A DNA stretch of 41,957 nucleotides from Oscillospiraceae bacterium (lineage in GTDB: Bacteria > Bacillota > Clostridia > Oscillospirales > Oscillospiraceae): assembly GCA_017448145.1 (NCBI GenBank), contig JAFSMA010000122.1, positions 1-41,957 on the forward strand. The letters run 5' to 3'. The notes beneath the pieces are model-generated. The model was given only the letters and a program-made list of their open reading frames with translations. It searched no databases and was not told the origin of the DNA. This document shows positions 33,906 through 41,802 of the stretch, piece after piece (position 1 is the stretch's first letter; each line of letters starts with the position of its first letter). The translations under genes and the position numbers were made by a program.

Positions 33906-34463
33906 ATGAAAAAGGTCAAGGTGACGAAGCAGATGGGTAAACGGTATGCCGTGGTAGCGGCGGTGATGGTGCTGGTGGGGGCATCCCTCTACATGAACTG
34001 GCGCTACGCCGGGGAGTCGGCGCCCAACACCAAGGTACTGGGCCAGGCCACGCTGGTAAACGAGACGGAGCAGGAGGAGGCGGCGGAGGTGTCCCGCCCG
34101 GTGGTGGAGGAGAACGACTACTTTGCCACCGCCCGGCTCAGCCGCAAGCAGGCTCGGGACAGCGCCATTTCCATGTTGCAGGAGGCGGAGATCGACGAGC
34201 ACGCCTCGGAGGATGTGCTGAACGAGGCATCACAGACGCTGCAGGTCCTGGCATCCTACACGGTGGCCGAAGCCCAGATTGAGAATCTGGTCACCGCCAA
34301 GGGGTACACCGACTGCGTGGCCTTCATGGGGGCGGAGTCCATCAGCGTGGTGGTGGCGGACGCGGATGGCCTGGACGCCACGGACGTGGCCCGCATCAAG
34401 GACATTGTGATGACGGAGACGGACTATAAACCCGCCCAGATCAAGGTGATGGAGGCAAATTAA
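33906..34463 (+). CDS. spoIIIAH: Stage III sporulation protein AH
   Basis: A 185-aa single-pass protein with a cytoplasmic basic tail, one helix at residues 13-30, and an extracytoplasmic domain that in Bacillus binds forespore SpoIIQ to zip the septal membranes. Conserved segments are DYFATARLSRKQARDSAI and the C-terminal YTDCVAFMGAESISVVV plus IVMTETDYKPAQIKV. GGGGAGG precedes the start at 33906. It is the last gene of the operon; no clear hairpin terminator separates it from the asp23 promoter. SpoIIQ or its SpoIIQ-like replacement is not encoded here. Confidence 0.95.
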   Translation: MKKVKVTKQMGKRYAVVAAVMVLVGASLYMNWRYAGESAPNTKVLGQATLVNETEQEEAAEVSRPVVEENDYFATARLSRKQARDSAISMLQEAEIDEHASEDVLNEASQTLQVLASYTVAEAQIENLVTAKGYTDCVAFMGAESISVVVADADGLDATDVARIKDIVMTETDYKPAQIKVMEAN

Positions 34464-34466
34464 CTG

Positions 34467-34495
34467 TTGTATTTTTCCGCTGCCAATGGTATACT
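34467..34495 (+). promoter_or_regulatory. Promoter of asp23-nusB-xse-ispA operon
   Basis: TTGTAT at 34467-34472, a 17-nt spacer and TATACT at 34490-34495. This gives the downstream housekeeping genes vegetative expression separate from spoIIIA. Confidence 0.6.
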
Positions 34496-34530
34496 GAATG
34501 CACTAATGTGTATTAAGGAGATTGGCAGCT

Positions 34531-34893
34531 ATGGCTGAGAGCAAAGATTATCTGGTACACCAGGAGGAAATGGGCAATATCCAGATTTCCGAGGAAGTGG
34601 TGGCCTCCATCGCCGTGAACGCCGCCGTAGAAGTGGACGGCGTGGGCGGACTGATGAGCGCCAACGTGTCCGACATCGTCACCGGCGGCAAGAAGCTGAC
34701 CAGCAAGGGCATCAAGGTGGAGATGGACGGCAGCGACCTGGTGGTGAACCTTTACATTATCGTGCGCTATGGCTGCGCCGTGGGCGAGGTGGCCAAAAAA
34801 GTGCAGCAGGTGGTGTTCAGCGCCCTGGAGGGTATGACCGGTTTCAAGGTTTCCACCGTCAACGTCCACGTGGGCGGCATCAGCTTCAACTAA
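34531..34893 (+). CDS. Asp23/Gls24 family envelope stress protein
   Basis: A 120-aa soluble protein with NIQISEEVVASIAVNAAVEVDGVGGL at its start (Asp23 signature, split by one turn) and VYVHVGGI-like VNVHVGGISFN at its end. Family members such as YqhY of Bacillus, found upstream of nusB and linked to regulation of acetyl-CoA carboxylase, share this genome position, so this is probably the YqhY orthologue. AAGGAG at 34515-34520 fixes the start at 34531. Confidence 0.92.
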   Translation: MAESKDYLVHQEEMGNIQISEEVVASIAVNAAVEVDGVGGLMSANVSDIVTGGKKLTSKGIKVEMDGSDLVVNLYIIVRYGCAVGEVAKKVQQVVFSALEGMTGFKVSTVNVHVGGISFN

Positions 34894-34914
34894 CGGATAG
34901 AGAGATAGAGAGAT

Positions 34915-35364
34915 ATGACACGCAATACTGCCAGAGAAATCGCATCCCATTTGATTTATGAGCTCAGCTTCACCGACCTGGGTGTGGAGGAATTCCTGGA
35001 CGCCAGGCTTAACGCCGAGAATTTTGCCGATCTGCTGCCGGAGTGCGAGCTGTATGAGGAACTGCCCAATGAGAAGCAGGCGGCCTACATCCGCCGGCTG
35101 GTGACAGGTGTTTCCCAGCACGCGGCGGAGCTGGATACCTACATTGAGAAGTACGCCCAGGGCTGGCGGTTTGACCGCATCTCCCTGGTGGCTTCCGCCA
35201 TTATGCGCCTGGCTATGTTCGAAATCATGTATATGCCGGACATTCCCAACGGCGCCGCCGTCAATGAGGCGGTGGAGCTGGCCAAGAAATACGACGACCC
35301 GGAGACGGCCAAGTTCGTCAACGGCATTCTGGGCAGCTTCGTCCGGGAAGAGATTAAGGAGTAA
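34915..35364 (+). CDS. nusB: Transcription antitermination factor NusB
   Basis: A 149-aa all-helical protein that binds boxA RNA with NusE (S10) in rRNA antitermination. Recognisable are the N-terminal ARE(I)ASHLIYEL helix and the C-terminal FDRISLVASAIMRLAMFEI plus AVNEAVELAKKYDDPETAKFVNGILG. The ribosome region is a small tandem repeat (GATAGAGA copies) ending in GAGATATG. Its place after yqhY-like and before xseA is the standard Firmicutes order. Confidence 0.96.
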   Translation: MTRNTAREIASHLIYELSFTDLGVEEFLDARLNAENFADLLPECELYEELPNEKQAAYIRRLVTGVSQHAAELDTYIEKYAQGWRFDRISLVASAIMRLAMFEIMYMPDIPNGAAVNEAVELAKKYDDPETAKFVNGILGSFVREEIKE

Positions 35365-35409
35365 TCGGGAGGGCAGAGCGGTGGCTCTGCCTTTTTCCCA
35401 TGTGGGGAG

Positions 35410-36621
35410 GTGGATGACATAGGGCAGCAGATATTTTCCGTGACACAGGTGAACGAGCTGGTGAAGGCGCTGCTGGACGGCGCTGTGCCGCTGCAAAACG
35501 TCCACGTACAGGGGGAGCTGAGCAACTATAAGATCTATCCCTCCGGGCACCATTATTTTACGCTGAAGGACGGCAACTCTGCCATCCGCTGCGTCATGTT
35601 CGCCTCCTCCGCCATGCGTTTGCGGTTCCGCCCGGAAAACGGCATGAAGGTGGTGGCGGCGGGCCGGGTCAGCGTGTATCCCCGGGACGGCGCGTACCAG
35701 CTCTATTGCGCATCGCTGACGGTGGCGGGCGTGGGCGACCTGTACGTGGCCTACGAGCAGCTAAAAGAAAAGCTGCTGGCCCGGGGCCTGTTTGACGAGG
35801 GCCATAAAAAGCCCCTGCCCCGGTACCCCGGGCGGATCGCCATTGTCACTTCTCCTGCCGGTGCGGCCATTCACGATATGATTCGCATTCTCCGGCGGCG
35901 CTACCCCATTGCCAAGGTGATGTTACTGCCGGTGCGGGTGCAGGGCACGGAGGCGCCGGGGGAGATCGCCGAGGCCATCGCCTACGCCAATGAACACCAT
36001 CTGGCGGATGTGCTGATCACCGGCCGGGGCGGCGGCTCCATCGAGGACTTGTGGGCCTTTAATGACGAGCGGGTAGCCTACGCCATCTACGATTCGGCAA
36101 TTCCCGTTATCTCCGCCGTGGGCCATGAGCCGGATGTGACCATTGCCGACTTTGTGGCCGATGCCCGGGCCTCCACACCCTCCAACGCGGCGGAGATCGC
36201 CGTGCCGGACATGGCGGAGCTGCTGGGGCGGCTGGCGCAGCAGGACGGACGGATGCGCCAGGGGCTGCTGGGTGCCGCAGAGGCCCGGCGGCAGCGGCTG
36301 GAGAGCGCGGCTTCCCGCCGGGTGTGGCAGGACAGCGGGGCGCTGTTGCAGGATAAGCGCCTGGCGCTGGACAGCGTAACGGCACGGCTGGAGGGCGCGG
36401 CGCAGCGCAGCTTGCAGCAGAAGGAACAACGGCTGGCTACCCTTGTCTCGGCGGTGGACGCCATGAGCCCGCTGAAGGTGCTGGGCCGGGGCTATGCCAT
36501 CGCTACCGATGATAGGGAGCAGATCATCCGCGCGTCTAGTCAGCTCACAGAGGGCGATAGAGTGCATTTGCGGTTTCACAGCGGCGGGGCGGTTTGCCGC
36601 GTAGAGAGCAGGGAGGACTGA
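35410..36621 (+). CDS. xseA: Exodeoxyribonuclease VII large subunit
   Basis: A 403-aa nuclease subunit that degrades single-stranded DNA to oligonucleotides. The N-terminal OB fold spans about residues 10-110 (FSVTQVNEL, VQGELSNYKIYPSGHHYFTLKD). The catalytic domain contains RIAIVTSPAGAAIHDMI, ITGRGGGSIEDLWAFNDE and GHEPDVTIADFVADARASTPSNAAE, all diagnostic. A coiled-coil region that binds XseB follows. The start is uncertain: GTG 35410 is in frame but the GGGGAGG ribosome site touches it; GTG 35440 is the next candidate. Confidence 0.95.
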   Translation: MDDIGQQIFSVTQVNELVKALLDGAVPLQNVHVQGELSNYKIYPSGHHYFTLKDGNSAIRCVMFASSAMRLRFRPENGMKVVAAGRVSVYPRDGAYQLYCASLTVAGVGDLYVAYEQLKEKLLARGLFDEGHKKPLPRYPGRIAIVTSPAGAAIHDMIRILRRRYPIAKVMLLPVRVQGTEAPGEIAEAIAYANEHHLADVLITGRGGGSIEDLWAFNDERVAYAIYDSAIPVISAVGHEPDVTIADFVADARASTPSNAAEIAVPDMAELLGRLAQQDGRMRQGLLGAAEARRQRLESAASRRVWQDSGALLQDKRLALDSVTARLEGAAQRSLQQKEQRLATLVSAVDAMSPLKVLGRGYAIATDDREQIIRASSQLTEGDRVHLRFHSGGAVCRVESRED

Positions 36622-36622
36622 C

Positions 36623-36853
36623 ATGGCAAAGAAAATGGATTTTGAGCAGAGCATGGCACGGATTGAGGAAATCGCCGCCGCGTTGGAGCGGGGCGACGCC
36701 ACGCTAAGTGAGAGCATGGCGCTGTTTCAGGAGGGCACAGCCCTCATCGGCAAGTGCCGTGAGGAATTGGACAAGGCCCAGCAGCAGGTGGTGCAGCTGA
36801 TGCGCAACGCAGACGGCGGGGCGGATGAAGCGCCCTTTGCGGTGGAGGAATGA
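36623..36853 (+). CDS. xseB: Exodeoxyribonuclease VII small subunit
   Basis: A 76-aa helical-hairpin protein. MDFEQSMARIEEIAAALERGDATLSESMALFQEG is the family signature region, in which several copies wrap the coiled coil of XseA. It begins 1 bp after the xseA stop and overlaps ispA by ATGA. Confidence 0.96.
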   Translation: MAKKMDFEQSMARIEEIAAALERGDATLSESMALFQEGTALIGKCREELDKAQQQVVQLMRNADGGADEAPFAVEE

Positions 36854-37725
36854 CGATGAACTACGATGCACAGTATAAAGAATATCTGACCGCCATCGAG
36901 GGTTATCTGGACGGTCTTTTCACCGCGGACAAGCCCTATGGGCGGCTGTATGAGTCCATTCGGTACAGCCTGCTGGCAGGGGGGAAGCGGATCCGCCCGG
37001 TGCTGACGCTGGAATTTGCCCGGCTGGGTGGCATCGACTGGCACCTTGCCCTGCCCTTTGCCTGCGCCCTGGAGCTGGTTCACAACTACTCGCTGATTCA
37101 CGACGACCTGCCATGCATGGATAACGATGACCTCCGCCGGGGAAAGCCCACCAACCACAAGGTGTACGGCGAGACGCTGGCGGTGCTGGCAGGCGACGCC
37201 TTGCAGCCTGAGGCCTTCCGCCTGATGGCCGAGGCGCCGGGCCTCTCCGCCGAGACGAAGCTGGAGGCGGTGCGGGTGCTGTCCCATGCCTGCGGCGCCG
37301 ACGGCATGGTGGGCGGACAGGTGCTGGATACCCTTTGCCGCGTCAACACCCGTGAGGGCTTGCAGGAGCTGAACCGGCTGAAAACCGGCGTGATGATCTC
37401 CGCCGCCGCCGACCTGGGCTGCGTGGCTGCCGGGATGAGCGGTGAACAGCGGGCCCAGGCCCGGCAATATGCCGACAATCTGGGCCTTGCCTTCCAGATT
37501 CGGGACGATATGCTGGACGTGATGGGGGACGAGGCCGTGTTCGGCAAGCCCATCGGCTCCGACCGTGAGGAGGGGAAAATCACTTACGTTGACCTCCTGG
37601 GCCTTGATGGCTGCGAGGCGGAGGTGGAGGCCACCACAAAGCGCGGCTGCGACGCCATTGCCCCCTGGCAGGGCAGCGAATTTCTGCTGGAGCTGGCCCG
37701 CCGCATGGTGGCCCGGGACAAGTAA
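36850..37725 (+). CDS. ispA: Polyprenyl (farnesyl) diphosphate synthase
   Basis: A 291-aa trans-prenyltransferase that condenses isopentenyl diphosphate with allylic diphosphates to farnesyl (or geranyl) diphosphate. The first Asp-rich motif is HDDLPCMDNDD with RRGKPT after it, the second is RDDMLD, and SLLAGGKRIRPVL precedes. Two starts are possible: ATG 36850 overlapping the xseB stop, and ATG 36856, which has the better distance from GGAGG. It is part of the isoprenoid group completed by dxs downstream of the OLE RNA. A terminator follows at 37744-37784. Confidence 0.94.
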   Translation: MTMNYDAQYKEYLTAIEGYLDGLFTADKPYGRLYESIRYSLLAGGKRIRPVLTLEFARLGGIDWHLALPFACALELVHNYSLIHDDLPCMDNDDLRRGKPTNHKVYGETLAVLAGDALQPEAFRLMAEAPGLSAETKLEAVRVLSHACGADGMVGGQVLDTLCRVNTREGLQELNRLKTGVMISAAADLGCVAAGMSGEQRAQARQYADNLGLAFQIRDDMLDVMGDEAVFGKPIGSDREEGKITYVDLLGLDGCEAEVEATTKRGCDAIAPWQGSEFLLELARRMVARDK

Positions 37726-37743
37726 ATATCTTTGTATATTCCC

Positions 37744-37784
37744 AAGCGGCGCAGGAGACGAATCTGTTCCCTGCGCCGCTTTTT
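37744..37784 (+). terminator. Intrinsic terminator after ispA
   Basis: A 12-bp perfect stem (37744-37755 with 37770-37781) with a 14-nt loop is followed by TTTTT. It isolates the upstream operon from the OLE RNA promoter. Confidence 0.85.
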
Positions 37785-37847
37785 CACTGCGGGTTATTTG
37801 GGACAAGAAAACCATAAAAATATACCGTATATGATGAATATTTACTG

Positions 37848-37876
37848 TTGTCAAAACGGAGAAGCTATGGTATTAT
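37848..37876 (+). promoter_or_regulatory. Promoter of the OLE RNA
   Basis: TTGTCA at 37848-37853, a 17-nt spacer and TATTAT at 37871-37876. The predicted start (about 37883) falls at the first base of the closing helix of the RNA. Confidence 0.75.
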
Positions 37877-37883
37877 AATAAAT

Positions 37884-38540
37884 TGCTGAACAGAGGCGCA
37901 GTATCCTAGTCAGATCTTCCGTTTCCTAAGAGGGGCCTAAAAATCCCTTAAAGGGCACAACTGTGAAACCTCTGGTGCCTGCTTCTTACGCCCAGTTTGG
38001 GGTGGGTGCTGGACGGAAGGTGCGCTTATGGCGTGCCTGCGCTCGTAGGGCGCCCTCCAATGGCATGGAGGACCCGACCCTGCGGTCGTGGAGACCTGCT
38101 GTTGTGCGTCGGCGTACTCCCCTTGTGGTAAGCGACCGGCGTACGAGGCAGATGTATGGAAACCTGCATTGCGGTGCTACCCGGCTTTAAGCCGTGAACG
38201 CTGTGTGCAGAGTAGCCTGCCTTGCGTGGAGAAGGTGGATAGGGGAGCTGATGCTCGAGATCCCTGGCCGGGGAAGCAGAGCGATTCCCTTGAAACCCCA
38301 TCTGCAAAAGAGGATAAGAAACGGTTTGACTGTGGTGGAAATCACCTAGGCTGTCCTTTGCGGGGCAGCGGAGGGATTGCAGTGCGGACTAAGTGGCAGT
38401 CGGGTATTGCGACGCGGTAACGGCGCAGAGCAGTGCTGAAAGGGAAACCGCCTCCATCGGCGACGAGAGGTGCGCTGCGGGGAAAGCCAACCCGTACCTA
38501 AGCCGTAAGATTTACTTTCGCTGCTGCCCTGTTCAGTGAT
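37884..38540 (+). ncRNA. ole: OLE RNA (ornate, large, extremophilic RNA)
   Basis: About 650 nt without a credible gene between ispA and a four-helix membrane protein gene. The ends pair: CTGAACAG at 37886-37893 with CTGTTCAG at 38529-38536, giving a closing helix. Internal hairpins are abundant, for example CCTCCA/TGGAGG (38054-38071) and CGACC/GGTCG (38075-38088), and CAGAGG near the 5' end can pair with CCTCTG at 37969-37974. Known OLE RNAs are about 600-650 nt, lie between ispA and dxs type genes next to oapA, and form a membrane-associated ribonucleoprotein with OapA. All of this is matched here. Not RNase P RNA or tmRNA: their conserved core sequences are missing. Exact ends are estimated; no T-rich terminator precedes oapA, so read-through is likely. 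Confidence 0.87.
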
Positions 38541-38586
38541 TTAACGATTCTCCGCCCGTTGGCGGTGGAATAGACAGGAGTGTACC

Positions 38587-39126
38587 TTGAAGGGGAAAGA
38601 GAAACAGAAATCCAACCATTGGGCCGTACAGGTCTTCGTGCTGGCGGTGGCCCTCAGCGCTGCGCTGAGTCTCATCTCGTCCACGGCCCTCACCGGGGCG
38701 GGATACGTGGTGGCCGTGTCGGTGCTGGTGGCGTTTATCGCGCTGGGCATCGTGTTCGACATGATCGGCGTGGCGGTTACGGCGGCGGATCCCAGGCCCT
38801 TCCACTCCATGGCCTCCCATAAGGAAAAAGGCGGCAAGCAGGCTATCCGCCTGCTGCAAAATGCCAGCCGCGTCAGCTCTGTGTGCAACGACGTGGTGGG
38901 CGACATCTGCGGCATCGTCAGCGGCACCACCGCTGCGGTGATCGTAACCAGATTGCAGCAGGATTTCAGTACCACGTCGGTGCTGATCTCCATCGCGCTG
39001 ACGGCGCTGATCTCCGGCCTGACCATCGGCGGCAAGGCCCTGGCGAAAACCGTGGCCATTAACGACTGCACCCGGGTGGTACACCGGGTGGCGCTGATCA
39101 TGTACGCGCTGCACCTGTATCGGTGA
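38587..39126 (+). CDS. oapA: OLE-associated protein OapA
   Basis: A 179-aa integral membrane protein with about four helices (roughly residues 13-31, 38-66, 105-122 and 127-147) and a positively charged central loop (ADPRPFHSMASHKEKGGKQAI). OapA is the membrane protein that binds OLE RNA and is encoded directly after it; both position and topology fit. A TTG start at 38587 is used, with CAGGAG 8 nt upstream; no ATG or GTG fits the frame better. Its stop overlaps a possible GTG for dxs. The family resemblance is by layout and context, since I cannot search. In alkaliphilic Bacillus the RNP affects tolerance of alcohols, cold and magnesium. Confidence 0.85.
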   Translation: MKGKEKQKSNHWAVQVFVLAVALSAALSLISSTALTGAGYVVAVSVLVAFIALGIVFDMIGVAVTAADPRPFHSMASHKEKGGKQAIRLLQNASRVSSVCNDVVGDICGIVSGTTAAVIVTRLQQDFSTTSVLISIALTALISGLTIGGKALAKTVAINDCTRVVHRVALIMYALHLYR

Positions 39127-39140
39127 ATTTGAGGATAGAA

Positions 39141-40997
39141 ATGATTATAGAGACGATAAAGCAGCCTTCCGATATTCGGAAGCTGACGGATACACAACTG
39201 CAAACGCTTTGCGGGGAAATGCGGCAGTTTTTGGTGGAGCAGGTGTCGAAGACCGGCGGGCATCTGGCCTCCAACCTGGGCGTAGTGGAGCTGACGGTGG
39301 CCATTCACCGGGTGTTTGACACGTCCCGTGACCGACTTTTGTTCGACGTGGGCCACCAGTGCTATGTCCATAAGGCGCTGACCGGACGGCGGGAGCTGTT
39401 TGCCACGCTGCGGCAGTTCGGCGGCCTCAGCGGCTTTCCCAAGCCCTATGAGAGCATCCACGACGCTTTTTTTGCCGGACACGCCTCCGATTCCGTGTCT
39501 GTGGCGCTGGGCATGGCCCGGGCCCGGACGCTGCGACATGAAAACTATCAGGTGCTGGCGCTGATTGGCGACGGCGCTCTGGGCGGTGGCCTCAGCTTCG
39601 AGGGGCTTAACGACGCCGGCGCGTCCCGGGAGCCCATGATCGTGGTGCTCAACGACAACGGTATGTCCATCGCCCCCAACGTGGGCGGCGTTTCCCACCA
39701 TCTGCAAAATCTGCGGAATAAGCCGGAGTACTACGAGTTTAAGAAGAAATACCGGGAGACCCTGGGGGGCAGCCCGGTGGGCCAGCAGATCTATAAGGTG
39801 AGCCACAGCCTGAAACGGGCCCTGAAAAACTCCATCTACCCCACCTCCACCATGTTTGAGAGCCTGGGCTTCCACTATCTGGGGCCGGTAAACGGCCATG
39901 ATGTGGCGGCGCTGACCCAGGCGCTGACGCTGGCAAAGACCCTGGACCGGCCTGTGCTGCTCCATGTGCTGACCACCAAGGGGCAGGGGTATGCGCCCGC
40001 AGAGCGGGATCCCGGCAAATTCCACGGCATCGGTGCATTCGACGTGGCTTCGGGCAATACTTTGAAGCTTTCTGGCGACAGCTTTTCCTCCGTGTTCGGC
40101 AAGACGCTGACGGAGCTGGCGGGGGAGGACGAAACGGTGTGCGCCATTACGGCGGCTATGCCTGACGGCACGGGACTGACGCAATTTGCGGAAAAATATC
40201 CCAAACGGTTGTTTGACGTAGGCATTGCAGAGGGCCACGCCGTTGCTATGGCGGGCGGTATGGCCAAGCAGGGCTTGAAGCCTGTCTTTGCGGTGTATTC
40301 CAGCTTTTTGCAGCGGGGCTACGACATGATGGTACAGGATGTGGCCCTGGATGGGCTCCACGTGGTGTTCGGCGTGGACAGAGCGGGACTGGTGGGTGCC
40401 GACGGCGAGACCCACCACGGCTGCTTGGATGCGCTGTATCTCTGTCAGATCCCGGGCATGACGGTGTATTCTCCCGCCAGCTTTGCGGAGCTGCGCGCTA
40501 TGCTGCGGCGGGCTGTGCTGGACGCCTCCGGCCCGGTGGCGGTCCGCTATCCCCGGGGCGGGGAGGAGCGGTATACCGCCGATTGGGACAACGAGGCGGT
40601 GTCGGTGCTGCGAGAGGGCGACGACGCCGTGATCATAACCTACGGTATTTTAGTAAACCAGGCCTTGGACGCGGCGGATCTGCTGGCGGAGAGGGGCATC
40701 CATGCCGCCGTGGTGAAGCTGCATCAGATCGCGCCGCTGGACGAGGACGGCATCTGCCGCGCCGCAGGCCGGGCCAAGTGCCTGCTGGTATTGGAAGATT
40801 GCCTTGCCACCGGCTGTGTGGGCCAGCGCGTGGCCGCTATGCTGGTGGAAAAGGGCTGCGCGCCCCGGCGCTTACTGTTGAAGAATCTGGGCGGCGCTGT
40901 GCCGTCCCACGGCAGCGTGGGCCAGCTCTACCGCCAACTGGGTTTAGACGGCGGCAGCGTGGCAAAGGCCATCGAGGAGGCAGTACATGAGCAATAA
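39141..40997 (+). CDS. dxs: 1-deoxy-D-xylulose-5-phosphate synthase
   Basis: A 618-aa thiamine diphosphate enzyme that condenses pyruvate with glyceraldehyde 3-phosphate, the first step of the MEP isoprenoid pathway and a source of thiamine/pyridoxal precursors. Visible are GGHLASNLGVVELTVAIH, FDVGHQCYVHK, GHASDSVSVALGMA, the ThDP/Mg motif GDGALGGGLSFEGLNDAG, and GIAEGHAVAMAGGMA in the central domain. The ATG at 39141 is preferred (TTGAGGA 7 nt before) over GTG 39123, which overlaps the oapA stop but lacks a ribosome site. Together with ispA it brackets the OLE locus, as in other OLE-bearing genomes. Confidence 0.95.
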   Translation: MIIETIKQPSDIRKLTDTQLQTLCGEMRQFLVEQVSKTGGHLASNLGVVELTVAIHRVFDTSRDRLLFDVGHQCYVHKALTGRRELFATLRQFGGLSGFPKPYESIHDAFFAGHASDSVSVALGMARARTLRHENYQVLALIGDGALGGGLSFEGLNDAGASREPMIVVLNDNGMSIAPNVGGVSHHLQNLRNKPEYYEFKKKYRETLGGSPVGQQIYKVSHSLKRALKNSIYPTSTMFESLGFHYLGPVNGHDVAALTQALTLAKTLDRPVLLHVLTTKGQGYAPAERDPGKFHGIGAFDVASGNTLKLSGDSFSSVFGKTLTELAGEDETVCAITAAMPDGTGLTQFAEKYPKRLFDVGIAEGHAVAMAGGMAKQGLKPVFAVYSSFLQRGYDMMVQDVALDGLHVVFGVDRAGLVGADGETHHGCLDALYLCQIPGMTVYSPASFAELRAMLRRAVLDASGPVAVRYPRGGEERYTADWDNEAVSVLREGDDAVIITYGILVNQALDAADLLAERGIHAAVVKLHQIAPLDEDGICRAAGRAKCLLVLEDCLATGCVGQRVAAMLVEKGCAPRRLLLKNLGGAVPSHGSVGQLYRQLGLDGGSVAKAIEEAVHEQ

Positions 40998-41802
40998 AAC
41001 AAGGCTGGACGTGCTGCTGGTGGAACGGGGCTTGGTAGAGAGCCGCCAGAAGGCCCAGGCCGTCATTATGGCGGGACAGGTGTTCGTGGCCCTGCAGAAA
41101 GTGGACAAGCCAGGCACCGCCGTGGCCAATGACGCAGAGATCGAGGTGCGGGGCCACGTGCTGCGTTACGTGAGCCGGGGTGGCTTGAAGCTGGAAAAGG
41201 CCATGCAGACCTGGCCCATCACCTTGGAGGGCAAAATTTGCGCCGACATCGGCGCCTCCACCGGTGGCTTCACCGACTGTATGCTGCAAAACGGCGCACA
41301 GAAGGTGTACGCCGTGGATGTGGGCTACGGCCAGTTGGACTGGAAACTGCGCAACGATGAACGGGTGGTGTGCCTGGAGCGCACCAACGCCCGGTATCTG
41401 AGCCATGAGGAGATTCCCGACACGCTGGATTTCGCGTCCATCGACGTCAGTTTCATTTCGCTGAAGCTGATTTTCCCGGCGCTGTATGCTCTGCTGCGGG
41501 AGGGTGGTGAAATCGCCTGCCTGATCAAGCCCCAGTTTGAAGCGGGCCGGGAAAAGGTGGGCAAAAAGGGCGTTGTCCGGGACAGCTCGGTGCATAAAGA
41601 GGTGCTGGGAAACTTCCTTGGCTATGCAAAGGAAAATCACTTTACAGTGCTTGGCATTACCTATTCTCCCATCCGCGGGCCGGAGGGAAATATTGAATAT
41701 TTAGGGTATCTGCGCAAGTCCGATGAGCCGGACGGCGCCTACGATATTGACGCCGTAGTGGCGGCGTCCCACGAGGAATTGAAGGGAGGGAGCGACACAT
41801 GA
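40987..41802 (+). CDS. tlyA: TlyA family rRNA 2'-O-methyltransferase
   Basis: A 271-aa protein: an N-terminal S4 RNA-binding domain (RLDVLLVERGLVESRQKAQAVI split by a turn, about residues 5-65) and a FtsJ-like SAM methyltransferase domain with ADIGASTGGFTDCMLQNGA and VDVGYGQLDWKLRNDERV, then the lysine in CLIKPQFEAGREKVGKKG. TlyA methylates ribose positions in 16S and/or 23S rRNA and in mycobacteria confers capreomycin susceptibility. Its start lies 11 bp inside dxs, and its stop overlaps the next start. Confidence 0.94.
   Translation: MSNKTRLDVLLVERGLVESRQKAQAVIMAGQVFVALQKVDKPGTAVANDAEIEVRGHVLRYVSRGGLKLEKAMQTWPITLEGKICADIGASTGGFTDCMLQNGAQKVYAVDVGYGQLDWKLRNDERVVCLERTNARYLSHEEIPDTLDFASIDVSFISLKLIFPALYALLREGGEIACLIKPQFEAGREKVGKKGVVRDSSVHKEVLGNFLGYAKENHFTVLGITYSPIRGPEGNIEYLGYLRKSDEPDGAYDIDAVVAASHEELKGGSDT

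Noticed and set aside
34894..34914. GATAGAGA tandem copies before nusB as a regulatory repeat
   Set aside because: Only two to three short copies that simply supply a purine-rich ribosome-binding stretch.
37963..38420. Open frames of 75-110 codons on both strands between ispA and oapA
   Set aside because: No ribosome sites, overlapping each other on opposite strands, low-complexity composition, and they fall entirely within the paired structure of the OLE RNA.
37884..38540. RNase P RNA or tmRNA as identity of the long RNA
   Set aside because: I could not find the conserved RNase P core sequences (such as GAAAGUCC-type and ACAGAAA-type motifs) or a tRNA-like end with encoded peptide for tmRNA; position next to ispA, OapA-like gene and dxs fits OLE.
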